64,000 nt of DNA from Glutinoglossum americanum (lineage: Eukaryota; Ascomycota; Geoglossomycetes; Geoglossales; Geoglossaceae): contig JAGHQL010000076.1 of NCBI GenBank assembly GCA_020080175.1, positions 53,152 through 117,151 on the forward strand, in the 5' to 3' direction. Positions 12,631 to 22,431 of the stretch are shown here, piece by piece; position 1 is the stretch's first letter; each line of letters starts with the position of its first letter. The translations under genes were made by a program, and so were the position numbers. The notes beneath the pieces were generated by a model. That model ran no database searches and had not been told where the DNA came from. It worked only from the letters and a program-made list of their open reading frames with translations.

Positions 12631-12890
12631 ACGGCAAGGCATTCAGCAACCAGTCCGCCCTTGACTCAGAATCGGAGAAGGTGGTCCAGGCTGCGTTAGA
12701 TGCAGCTGCTAGGGGGCGCATGACCATCGCTGTGGCTCACCGTCTCAGTACCATCCGGGAAGCAGATGCCATCTACGTTATCGATCAAGGCAGAATTGTG
12801 GAATCTGGTACACACCACGGGCTTCTCGCTAATAAGTCGAGATACTCTGAACTTGTCAACCTGCAGGGCCTGGGGAAGACGTGTTGGGAG
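12615..12890 (+). pseudogene. C-terminal fragment of an ABCB/MDR-type ABC transporter nucleotide-binding domain
   Basis: A single plus-strand frame reads the last ~90 residues of a multidrug-type ABC transporter: a distorted Walker B/D-loop ([17 protein letters not shown] where LLDEATSALDSES is usual), [14 protein letters not shown], the H-loop [22 protein letters not shown] and a typical C-terminal [12 protein letters not shown]. There is no Walker A, signature motif or membrane domain upstream; instead an AT-rich block begins at the break. The frame then runs on into unrelated sequence. This is a truncated relic rather than a gene, left by a duplication or a deletion. It shares little with its neighbours. 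Confidence 0.8.
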
Positions 12891-13356
12891 GCTCTGTACC
12901 CCCCTTCTCCTCTCCTCCTTTTGCCTCCTAAACAACAAGCGATGGGCGCTGATTTTTCATCTTACGTGTACTCCTTTTTCATTTGCGTTCAATTATTTTC
13001 AATTGTATCTATCTGGCTTTACGAACGAGAATGACTATAGAGCAACTGGCGCCACCGGAGACGGGGTCTTAATTCACTTTAGCAAGATGCGGAAGCCAAC
13101 TCACCCTTTTGTTTTATTTTTGCCCACACGTCTCTCTTGCTATGTTGTAGGGGTGCAGTTCTCATCTCACTGGTGCATGTAGATAATAGGTGAGGCAGCT
13201 TATGAGGGGTGCCTTGTTCGGAGAGGCAGCAGTCAGAAGGATGATTGATTGGTGGCTCTTCCTAACAGTGACTTGTTCGACGGAAATCAAAATAGGCAGA
13301 GCAATAGCCAGGTTTCGAGAGCCAGACGTTTCATCCCATCGCATATCAACTGCACT

Positions 13357-14241
13357 TCAGTCCTTGACATCGACGCCGAACTCAGCGTAGATATCTTCGG
13401 CATGCAAGCCTCTGCTGTCGGCGATCATGCCCATGAGGCCGGTGCCAATGTCGCAGATCTCGTTGTAGTCGTGCAGGAGCTTTATGTGCTCTTTTACGGT
13501 GATGGCGGGGTCTGGGTTCCTATACATCCATTAAACCTTGTTCCCTCCTATGCCAGGCGCTTCGTCTCTGCTTCGCGCCGGGGCGGGGGGAAGGGTGGTA
13601 GTGGTGATTGGCCCGACAGCACCGGGTGGAGCAGTGACGAACCGTCATAGCGACTTACCCATAAGTTTCCGTACAGCTACTAAGCGAGGGGCCACCAAAA
13701 TTTGCGCAAGGCGTACGGAAACTTATGACCTAGTACTGTAGCCTCATCCCTCTTAGCTCTGAGCTCCTCGATCTGGGCACGTAGACTTGCGTTTCTAGCT
13801 TCGAGGGACTGTGCATATTTCGAAAGTTGGGATTATTCGGGAGTTAGTCTTTTTTTTTTCTTTTGGCTCTTGGGTGTTTATTTTACTTTGGTACCTCCCC
13901 CAGCTTCCCCCCTACCGTCCTAAGTTCCGGGGGGAGGGGGTTTAGGGTAGGGGGGAACCCACGAGCTTTTTGCCGTTGAGGGCTTTGGTTGCTGGGCTGG
14001 CGGTGGGTTTGTCCATTGCGGTCGTGATTGCTGGCGGGATTTCCTCTGTGAGCTGTGTTGGGTCTGGGCCCGTGGAGTTGGTTGATTTAAGGCCCATTTG
14101 ACTGGAGTTCCGATGCGGCTGGATCGTCGCTAAGGCCGAGCGTTTTGGGAGGACGTACGGCGGACGATAGATGGCGTGATCCCCGTCGCATCCGGTCCCC
14201 TGTATTTGACGTGGTTTAGGCGTGGCATAAGTCAACTTCAT
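13357..14241 (-). CDS. SWI5: SWI5/SAE3-type recombination mediator (disrupted splice donor)
   Basis: The conserved C-terminal exon 13357-13511 reads DPAITVKEHIKLLHDYNE, ICDIGTGLMGMIADSRG, and ends DIYAEFGVDVKD. This is the Swi5 domain, which works with Sfr1 to load and stabilise Rad51 or Dmc1 filaments. A coiled-coil exon (13730-13808, SLEARNASLRAQIEELRAKR) precedes it in compatible phase (1 + 2 nt). A low-complexity N-terminal exon (13963-14241, from MKLTYATPKPRQ to ALNGKKL) fits in phase 0 via a GTGGGT donor and a canonical ACTAAC branch, giving about 170 aa. A 68-bp palindromic element flanked by a 3-bp duplication sits exactly in the donor of the second intron. If the element is kept in the mRNA, an in-frame TAG truncates the protein before the Swi5 domain. 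The C-terminal identification is strong; the N-terminal exon is a proposal. Confidence 0.82.
13660..13727. mobile_element. 68-bp palindromic insertion (MITE/introner-like) with ACC target duplication
   Basis: Perfect 15-bp terminal inverted repeats, CATAAGTTTCCGTAC at 13660-13674 and its complement at 13713-13727, enclose 38 bp. Both ends are flanked by ACC (13657-13659 and 13728-13730). Deleting the element plus one ACC restores, on the minus strand, the sequence CTAGGTAAGT, a near-ideal splice donor in the correct phase for SWI5. The insertion and its duplication are therefore directly readable. No coding capacity. Confidence 0.8.
13905..13957. repeat. Inverted repeat inside proposed SWI5 intron 1
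   Basis: Perfect 12-bp arms, TTCCCCCCTACC at 13905-13916 and GGTAGGGGGGAA at 13946-13957, with a 29-bp loop. The repeat begins four bases inside the proposed GTGGGT donor of the first SWI5 intron (13809-13962). No clean target duplication is visible. Confidence 0.7.
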
Positions 14242-14498
14242 GGAGCGTTGCTAGGGAAGGCTTACGACTACTGCGACTGTTCAACGTGAAATGGGCTGAG
14301 GGGCAAGATGGCTCTGGAATTGCTAAACAAGAATACACATCAACATGATTATCGGCGCGAGCTCGTTCAAGCGAAATACTCCAAAGATCAATGCCGACAC
14401 ACCATATGAATCGTACCGGAATATGATCCCGGCTTGCGAACCCAAGAAAACTTCGGATCATATTGCGAGATATGTTCTGGTGTTGGCTCATGCCAATC

Positions 14499-15422
14499 TC
14501 AGGCCGAAGTCAACGTGACGAGGAAACCGTCATGATCAGTGTAGCGCAAGCCGAACGCCTTCCTTGAGCCGAAATGCAAGTCATTCGAGAAGATGACATG
14601 TTGCACGTCTCCATCGCCCTTGCGAGTGTATCCATTCGGCACGCAGTTCTGCACATTCTCCAAATCTGTTGTGTCATACTCCAGGTTGAAGTCTCCACCA
14701 ATCACCGTCCTGCCCGACGCTCCGCTGAGGCCCTTCAGATACGGCACGGCGTCAAGCGTGAGAGCTTTGCACTGCGCCAGTGCTACGGTCTCAGTTTTAG
14801 CAGAGAGGTGTGTAGTGCAGGCAAAGTGGTCTCCGGCAGCGTGCGCGCATACGAATATGCGCCCCTCATTTCCGCTGTCTTGACTGGTATATTCTCCACC
14901 GTACGCGGTGAAGCTGCTCCATTGAGTTGCGGCGACCCGTCCCATGACGACGCTTCCGTATGAAAACCCGTTTTTGCACTTGTACACTGAATTCATCCCT
15001 TTGTCGATAGCCGGCATGAATGCAGAGTAGGTGTAGTCGGCTGGCCAAGCCTCAGCGAGATACGGCTGTAGCACTGCGACGTCATCGGAGCAGATCTCGT
15101 TGATAGTCAGGACGTTGGCGCCACTGTGATAGATGAGTTTGCCGCCTTCAGGGATAGAATCGCCATTGCGGAAGCATCCGGCGAACCCACTGTTGCAGAG
15201 GTTCAACTGCAGCACCTTGAACGAAGCGGGATCCGTGCTGCCAGTACGACCTCTTCCGCCTGGACCGAAAGGGGCTAGGGATGTATTGACAACATTTCCA
15301 GATCGAAGTTGCACGCTCGATGGCGGTCCGGGGGAACCAGGATCGGCTGGTACGGTAGTGAAAGTGAGAGCGAGGAGGAAGAAAATAGAACTAAAAGAGC
15401 GGAAGGGCGGAGTCCTCTGCAT
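14499..15422 (-). CDS. Secreted endonuclease/exonuclease/phosphatase (EEP)-fold protein
   Basis: An intronless 307-aa gene. Residues 1-26 form a signal peptide (FFLLALTFTTVPA core). The mature protein carries EEP-fold landmarks in order: an N near residue 74 (QLNLCNSG), a catalytic-type Glu near 109 (INEICSDD), THLS near 204-207, GGDFN at 242-246 and TDHDGFLV at 295-302. These correspond to the metal- and phosphate-binding residues of DNase I/sphingomyelinase-like enzymes. Several cysteines (CNSG, GCF, EIC, YKCK, VCAH, FACTT, QNC) suggest disulfides, which fits an extracellular enzyme. It could be a nuclease or a phosphodiesterase acting outside the cell; the substrate cannot be read from the sequence. 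It is divergent from the neighbouring SWI5 gene only in function, sharing its strand. Confidence 0.85.
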   Translation of the reverse strand: MQRTPPFRSFSSIFFLLALTFTTVPADPGSPGPPSSVQLRSGNVVNTSLAPFGPGGRGRTGSTDPASFKVLQLNLCNSGFAGCFRNGDSIPEGGKLIYHSGANVLTINEICSDDVAVLQPYLAEAWPADYTYSAFMPAIDKGMNSVYKCKNGFSYGSVVMGRVAATQWSSFTAYGGEYTSQDSGNEGRIFVCAHAAGDHFACTTHLSAKTETVALAQCKALTLDAVPYLKGLSGASGRTVIGGDFNLEYDTTDLENVQNCVPNGYTRKGDGDVQHVIFSNDLHFGSRKAFGLRYTDHDGFLVTLTSA

Positions 15423-16296
15423 GTTTGCGCGATGATTACTTGCTCAATGCTCGGTACTGAGATCGAGAATGGTAGTTTTGTTGGACTGATTGACTGATTG
15501 ACTGATTGATTTGTGTATTCTGGATTGTTATGTACAGCCACTCTATTTTGTTGCAACAACGTCCTGGAAATCATATCGTGGGGGCAGTAGCATGCTAGAG
15601 AAAAAAGCCAAGGGATCATCCTTGTGTGTAGCTCGCAAAATGCCTTGGGATATCTGCAAATACGGTCGGTCATTCATACTGGGCAAGGACGACAGGAATT
15701 CCGGTGATGTTGACAAAATTCCTCATTGGCTCCCGTCAACGCCAAGTGAGGGCTCCTTTCATCTCAGCTTGCAGATGTCCATCGTCGGAGCGGCACTCCC
15801 CTTCCCAGGATTTCGTTGTCCCGTTTCATGGCCTGTAGATACCTACCAATCGCGGTGGTCCGATCTATTGCAAGCAGGGAGCACATTCCCTGATACCAGA
15901 TATGAGGGGTGTTTTGTCGCTAAGCCCCGTGCTGCAAATTCGAACTGACCGACGGCGCAACTGCAGGCAAGTTCAGCTGCTCGACGATCAATGAGCCTGC
16001 CAGCAAGCCTACTAATGAGCATACCGATAGGCCTACCAATTGTCCTACTCACAATTTCATTCGTTCTTGTGCCTTCATCTTACATAAAAGTCTAGGGGAT
16101 AGGAGCCGCTTTATAGACGTTCAGTATTATTTTAAGCGCCTTCCCTTCTTCTGCTTGCTTTGATTGAAATATAATGTAATGATGTTTGGCTGGATCTTGT
16201 ATCTCAAGACAGACCCGAGAGAGGCTTCCCGGCCGTTATCTACAGAGCCCATTTTGTATAGTTTCCATCATTCTTTTTAACCGGGAGCGAGCCATT
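15423..16296. other. Intergenic, divergent promoters
   Basis: Promoter region between the EEP protein (-) and the secreted Cys-rich protein (+). It contains a short microsatellite of ACTGATTG units at about 15485-15510 and a run of related CCTACYAAT-type steps near 15990-16040. No gene was recognised. Confidence 0.55.
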
Positions 16297-17527
16297 ATGG
16301 TCTTTAGCATACCCACTTTTCTTTATCTTGCCTTTTGGGCTTGCGCCGTGGTCGCCAGGATAGGTGATGACTGCAAGTATAATGGAGCGGCCGGCGAATG
16401 TCAGGAGGTCAGCAGCTGTACAAGCGGTATGGCCTTATTCCCCTTCCGATAATCTCCCTTTAACCAAATCTTCAGGAGTCACGATTAGAAACCTATGTCC
16501 CAATGACCCTGATAACGTCCGCTGCTGCTTCCCTCATTATCCGTGCAATATTGACACTTTCCCTGGCATTTGCCAAGACAAAACGACAACCTCTTGCGGT
16601 ATCAGCGGCCAAGGCTACTACTCCGGTCTCTGCCCTGGCAACGAAAATATCCAGTGCTGCCTGTCAGAAACAACAGTCGACGCTCTCATTAGCTACCTAC
16701 GCAGCTTGTACAACCTCGCTCTCCTATACAGAAATGGCGACAGCACAAAGCGTCATCCCAATCAGCTCGTCATGGAATGGCTACGTCATGAGGAGTATGC
16801 CAGCATCCCCTGGGTCCTTCTCCTAGGGCCAATCGACTCGGACTGGATATCTTTTGTCAAAAGCAAAGGCCAGACCATGTTCCCATATGACGGCAAGTTC
16901 GCCGACCCACACTACTGCGGACAATTTGTAGAAACAGGCCACTTGTTCGCGACAATGAACGCGGTCTATCTCAAACCTCCGCTCGAATATCCTTTCGTCA
17001 ATAGAGGCGATTTCGGGGGCTGGGGCGGTGACCTTGCTACCTTGTTCGGTGACTGGCTGGCCGCTAGCAAACTGCCTGCCTACAACTTCTCCTATGATAG
17101 GGTCCGCGGAAACACAGGATCTTTCAAGCTCCTCGATACTATTGAAGACGCGGATGGTTTCAATATGGCTATGACTCTCGTTTCCGATCCCGGCAGCACT
17201 ATTTACGAAGTAGCCGCCGAATACTACAAACCAGCCGGCGGATACCGCAGTCGATTCTCAAAGTTTTTCAAAACCCGCTTCCGTGACCGAGACCGTGCAA
17301 GTAGTCTGGCGCATGAGATGTTGACAGCGAATGGTAATATTTCGCCTACAGAAGAGGAGGGCGTGGAGTTACGGGCATTGAGAGCTGGAGCGATATTGAA
17401 GGTAGCGGGGCTTAAGAATGTGAAGAACCTGCCCGGTAATCTGCCAATTACGGAGCTGCAGCCGTTCTATGACGGTTTTGTAGATGCGTTAATCGAGTTG
17501 ACGCAAGATAAGGGGAATGATTGTTAG
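16297..17527 (+). CDS. Secreted cysteine-rich protein with unassigned C-terminal domain
   Basis: Exons 16297-16426 and 16476-17527 join across a 49-nt intron in phase to 393 aa. The N-terminus (MVFSIPTFLYLAFWACAVVA) is a signal peptide. Residues about 20-105 hold two Cys-rich repeats of the form GxCxxxxxC...CPNDxxxxRCC and CGISGQGYYSGLCPGNENIQCC. This module is common at the N-terminus of fungal secreted lysozyme-like and peptidase-like proteins and is probably a carbohydrate- or wall-binding unit. The remaining ~290 residues (WLRHEEYASIPWVLLLGPID, DPHYCGQFVETGHLFATMNA, GDFGGWGGDLATLFGDW) form a well-structured domain I cannot assign. The conserved-looking H, E, D and GDFGGWGGD motifs suggest an enzyme, possibly a wall hydrolase. 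Confidence 0.8.
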
Positions 17528-18662
17528 TAAGCGTGAGAGGGGGCAGTGCAGTTAGACACTAATAGGTCGGTTCTTAATTTCTTTGCATAGCTCCTTCCGC
17601 TGGAGATATTGTCATTTTGGATTGTTTATTGTAGCAGCAGAAACCGAAACTCTCGGTTCCTAAAAAAGCAGACCCGAAAAAGAAAAAAAATAAAATGTCG
17701 TTTAAATAGTTCTCGAGGATAAGGGGGTTCAAGTAGGTAGAGAGTATTTTGAATAGGGAGGCTAGTACTATACAGTACTATACAGTACTTACAGTAACAG
17801 CGACGAACGGTACCGAAACGAGAACCAACTACTATTAGTACATGGCTATTAAGGAGTTCTTAAAGTAAACAAACATAGTACGTTAGCCTTATATATATAT
17901 ATATATTTTATCTTAGTGAAGTCGCCTCCATGTATGGAGGCTGCCCTGATCGGGTAAAGCGCTCGTCACCTGATTGCCTGCCGCTTTTTCGACCTCCGCT
18001 GGGCTACGAACATAAATTCATCGCCATTTCCCCCCTCCTCTCGACCTTCATCCTCGCCCATTTTCCACCTCCGACCTTACTCCTAGCGTCGTCCCCCGAT
18101 GAGGTATTTTCTAAACTGGCGGTATTCATGCATGCACTGCCCCCCTCGCCTGCCCATTTTCATTTCCCGTGTCTCAGGCTAACGGACAAAGCATAGATCT
18201 CCTTCGAATTACATCTTCCTACGCACACCCAGCACTATCTCCTCCGTGTACTTTCCGACATGCATTGCAACATGCTCGTCTTGTAGGCATCGAAAGAGGA
18301 CTGAGAAGTTGTGGAAATGGATCTCGATTGACTGGGCGGAGTTTTGACTTGGTTGTTATGTAGAGTAGTATCATCTAGAATAATGTAAATTCCTTTTGTC
18401 ATGGATCGTGAGACTAGGTTGGAAATGCTATGGGCGTCTACAAAAATGGGCGAATTTTGGCTCATCATAGCCTCAGTCTCTAAAGCATCACAGATGGGGC
18501 ATTGGGAGAACCCATTAGGTATGTACAGTACACTCGTCGTTAGAATATCAACCGTCAATTAACTAGCCACATGACTGTTCTTGATCTGATGAGATAACAG
18601 GAAAGCACCCCATCCCGTAAGTAATCTAAGCTATCGTCATTCTCGTAGGACCAGTAGCACGT
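17528..18662. other. Intergenic, with simple repeats
   Basis: Convergent 3' regions. At 17763-17800 a ten-base unit (TACTATACAG) is repeated two to three times, and at about 17890-17907 there is a TA microsatellite. Open frames at 17930-18196 (+) and 18235-18558 (-) have no recognisable motif and are not called. Confidence 0.5.
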
Positions 18663-19659
18663 TCAGTGCACCGGATTTTGGGCATTAAGTTCATACGGTG
18701 GCCTCCCTCCGCTGGGTCCGATTGGCTCCTCCACCCCTCTTGACTGCTGGTCAGTCTGCCAATAGGTAAGACCATGCCCATCCGGATGGCCACTTGCGGC
18801 AGAGGATTCGAAGAAACGGAAGCCAGAACGCCTCATGATCCGAATGCACCAGATAAGAGCAACTAGTAAAAGAGTGAGACCAATTCCCAACCCTACGCCA
18901 AGTCCGATCTTATTGCCTTTGCTCAGTCCACTCGAAGGTCTCGGTGGTGACGACGGTCTCGGCGATGGTGACGACGGTCTCCCCCCAGTGGTAGCTGGTG
19001 TTTCTGTCGCAGGTATAGGTACTAGCCATGTGTTGGATCCCGAACTTCTTAACTCTTCCGACCTCCAGCGAACTTGCAGTGGGTATGCTATTTGCCATTC
19101 ACAAAAGAAAGTCTTATCCAGGCTGAAGGTCCTAGTTGAGATGGGTTGCTGGTCAAAGATTCCACTCAGGACAGTTATAGGCGTTGGACCCGCGGTCATA
19201 CAACTTCCACATGCATAATAAATATCGCTGGGCTTATTGGAGGGACAGCCGTAACTCCTATGTGGAAGTGTGGAAGTTAGCATGCTCATTCTAGGTGGAG
19301 AGCAAAAACAGTCTAGATGTCGACGCATACGCTGGACAACAGAATACAACATGTTCATCCGGAGCTGTGCTGAGGAGTGTATAGGGCGCACATGAGCGAT
19401 ACTCTGACGGACATAATCCAGGACTATAATAGCTCGTCATCCATGCCCACCCCTCACTATAAAAATTACCGGACGGGCAACAGGTGGAGAGAGCGCATCC
19501 CTGCGTGGCGGCGGTATAGATCCCTCCGAGGTTAAAAGTCTGCAGGTCATACAAATTTCCGAGACAATTGCTCGGGAACGAAACTCGGGTTGTGAGGGCT
19601 CCTAGATTCGTTGAGGAGCTAAGGGGCGGGACGGTTGGAAATGGAGGGGGCGAAGACAT
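18663..19659 (-). CDS. Single-pass membrane protein with Cys-rich ectodomain
   Basis: Exons 19331-19659 and 18663-19257 join across a 73-nt intron (gtatgc/cacatag) that completes FCCPASYGCPSN, giving about 307 aa. Another in-frame ATG at 19770 would add 37 residues. The ectodomain has a Cys pattern (GCALSTCCPSGNFY, SPGLCPSEYRSC, VFCCPASYGCPSN, YACGSC) followed by a beta-rich part (PLQVRWRSEEL). A Pro/Ser stem leads to one transmembrane helix (IGLGVGLGIGLTLLLVALIW), a basic stop-transfer (RIMRRSG) and a short tail ending PPYELNAQNPVH. This layout is widespread in Pezizomycotina surface proteins resembling wall-stress or mucin-like sensors. No signal peptide precedes the ectodomain, so the start codon choice is uncertain. 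Role unknown. Confidence 0.75.
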
Positions 19660-20144
19660 GTCGCCATGAGGGAGGGGTATGCGTGGAGAATGTTGTCCGG
19701 CTGAATAAATGGTCTGAAGAACAGGGCGAAAAAGCAAATAGGTGCGTATGTGACTGGCAGCAGCAGTCATAGGTCCGTTTGACGGGGATGTAACCTGCTA
19801 TCGTGGGACAGGTTCTAGCCCCATTCTAGCCCGCCTCTAAGTGGGGGTGCAGCGATTCGTAAATTCGCAGCGATTCGCAGACCTTTTTGGGCTTGGCATT
19901 GAGTGCTCCCGCCAGCGTAAGGCTACTTGTAGATATTGAAGATTACGTGTAGTAGACGTTCTATAGGCATTGCTTCAATTGATTAAGTACAGAGTAGCTA
20001 CTAAAATGAGCGTAGAGAAGAATTCTTGTTGGGCGTTGGGTGCCAAGCCGACCAAATAGGGGCTAGCGGAAATTGGTGTGCTCCTATTCCGTGTCACCGG
20101 TAACCGATTGGTTTGCGTCTCAATTTCAACTTCAACACACCCCC
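19660..20144 (-). repeat. Probable copia LTR remnant
   Basis: Directly downstream of the copia RNase H stop on the minus strand there is a purine tract (TGAGGGGGTG at 20138-20147) and then TGTTGAAGTTGAAATTG from 20137, as expected for a polypurine tract followed by an LTR starting in TG. The far LTR border is not clear; it should lie before about 19800. No second LTR was found. Confidence 0.4.
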
Positions 20145-20490
20145 TCAATCCAAGCGGGCCTTGTTGCTTGTGTAGCGATTGACCTTGTTTAGCCCTAGCC
20201 CCCTCACGAACTTCTGGAAGTCCGAACCTCCTAACGCCTTTGTAAGTCCATCGGCAAGCTGTTTGTTCGTAGGCACATATATTAGCTCGATGGTTCCAAG
20301 TCCTACTTGCTCATATACAAAGTACCATTGTGTGTTGATATGCTTGGTTTGAGCATGATATTTGGGGTTTTTAGCTAGTGCTATAGATCCTTGGTTGTTC
20401 ACATAAATCAGAATGGGTTGTGTATTCAAGTTAATGTAGCCTAGTTCAAGTAGTAGGTATCGAAGTCATATGTGACGACTACTTATATAA
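20145..20490 (-). pseudogene. Ty1/copia polyprotein remnant (RNase H end)
   Basis: The minus strand reads the end of a copia polyprotein: LRYLLLELGYINLNTQP, ILIYVNNQGSIALAKNP (D-to-N at the usual VDNQ), HAQTKHINTQWYFVYEQV, YVPTNKQLADGLTKAL. Upstream of LRYLLLELG the expected Trp of the IWLR motif is TGA, which is a G-to-A change of TGG on the reading strand and is typical of RIP. Everything further upstream (reverse transcriptase, integrase, gag) is gone or unrecognisable. A dead element. Confidence 0.85.
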
Positions 20491-20802
20491 GCTGGGTCAG
20501 TCACAATGGAGCAAGGGAAGCCAACTGTATGGCACAACAGGAAGATAGGCCTAATGGTCTTTAATAGTCTATCTAAGGTGATTATGATATTGACCAATAA
20601 GGTTCTCTTCAGGACCCTCCTCGGCCTTCTATATATACTAATGGCTCTGAGGGGCCCACAGGTAAGAACCTGCCTGGTTCTCTTTATGGATACATACGGA
20701 CCCCTTGTCCTCAGCTGTGCTTCTATTGAAAAGTCCTTATGATGTCCATATAGTTTCCTCGCTACCAGCTATGCCTTTTGCTGCTGCTGGTACTCCTATA
20801 TA

Positions 20803-20970
20803 AAGTCCTTATGATACCCGTATAGTTCCTTCACCGCTGGCTGTACTCCTATGTGAAGTTTCTATAATACCCATGTGATTTCTTTGCCGCCAACTGTACT
20901 CTTATGTGGAGTTCCTATAATGCTTGTATAATTCCTTCACCACCGGCCATGTTCTCATGTAGAGTTCCTT
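20803..20970. repeat. Degenerate 53-bp tandem repeat
   Basis: Units start at 20803, 20856 and 20909, with a partial unit at 20962, exactly 53 bp apart. They open with AAGTCCTTATGATACCC, AAGTTTCTATAATACCC, GAGTTCCTATAATGCTT and GAGTTCCTTCATGA. A diverged earlier copy begins near 20730 (AAGTCCTTATGATGTCC). Differences between units are mainly transitions, as expected if each copy was mutated by RIP. Confidence 0.8.
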
Positions 20971-22144
20971 CATGACATCATTGGTGGGGCCTTGCGGGCC
21001 CCATTCATATGTCACCAGCTTAGTATATTATATATAGGGTAGTCCCTCCTATACTCTGCCAGTCTTTCTCAAGGTTAACTCTTCTTCTCAGCTTGTTTGA
21101 TAACTTATCGGGCCCTTACCCAATGGCTACTATAACAATAAGGTACTCAGGAATCTATATTAGTACTCATTTAAGCATTAGCACAAATAGCTGAATACTC
21201 TGGAAGTCTATTATAGATATTTTGAATATCCTGTCCGACATGCTATAAAAGGTAATTCTGATTAAATGTCTATAATTTTTAATACCTCATGATCTGCTAA
21301 TATTCATACTGTGACAGTTCTAGTCAAATCTTCATCAGCATAATCTTAGTAACAAGAGCTCATATCATAATTTGTTTGTATACCATTGAGTAGATTCCTA
21401 TCTCTTGTCTCTCATAATATATGAAGACATCATCTTTAAAGCCTATTGCTTATCTTAATGTTTTTAGCCTTAGTTAGAAGGAATTATATTGTCAAGCTTT
21501 ATCTTTCGAAATTTTTATATTATCTGCTTGATAAAGTACTGGAATATCCAACTTTGACTTTTTTCATTTAAATATTTGACATCATAGAGGATGCTAAATG
21601 CCAACTTTTTTCAAATTATTAGGAGATTAAAGTTTCTTGACTTTAAATGCCTAATTAACAAATACTAAAGATATAAAAGAAAGAATAGGGCAGAAGACAG
21701 AGTTATCATTTTTATGAAGAGTGAATATTTGCTTAACTTCAAATTAATAAATATATATGAGGAAGGTATCTTACATAAATATTTATAGATTCTTGCTTTC
21801 AATATCTCCTTTCAAATATACTAGTATGATTTCTAGAACCTATAGGTATTTTTATCTACTTGAAACAGGATTGTAGATTAGTTTGAGCTGGCAGTGACAG
21901 TATAACAATACTTAATTGCTGCTCTTTGAACATGCACTTTCAATAATGGCTTTTGAATGGGAAGCTGTGAACTTAGCAAATTGTAATATAAATATTATTT
22001 GAACTCGATATCATTTTGTTACATACTGTTCTATATCATATACTGTCAGAGCTCAAGAGAGGGTGCTGCAGGCACTCAAGGTCCAAGAAGGTTGTTCGAG
22101 AGGCCATCTGTAAGATCACGGACAAACTTTTGAGCTCAAATGAG

Positions 22145-22431
22145 TGTTACAGCCTAGCTGGAGGTTTGACGAGATGTCAGGGGTACTTAGGCTAAGTAGT
22201 AGGATAGATATAGGGCTATAGAATAGCTTCTATTAGATAGACTATGTACAAAAGGTGAGTTGACCGATAGAGGTTAAAGGATTAACTCTATTAGTTAAAA
22301 AAAGAACTTGCGGGCTTGGCTCAAGTACAGACTACTTACTAGTTCAAGCTCGCGAGTTCTGCCCCCTTGTAACTCTATGTATTATGACATATGCTCAATA
22401 GTGATGAAAAACAAACTATAGAACTGTTACA
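22145..22431. repeat. Possible solo LTR with internal hairpin
   Basis: The segment starts TGTTACAGCC and ends CTGTTACA, so it has TG...CA borders, an LTR-like length of 287 bp and an imperfect terminal inversion. Inside it, 22305-22319 and 22346-22360 form a 15-bp inverted repeat with 13 matches, both mismatches being transitions. No target-site duplication is visible, which weakens the case. Confidence 0.3.

Noticed and set aside
14216-14491. Minus-strand frame between SWI5 and the EEP gene
   Set aside because: No motif, and it overlaps the SWI5 start and promoter region.
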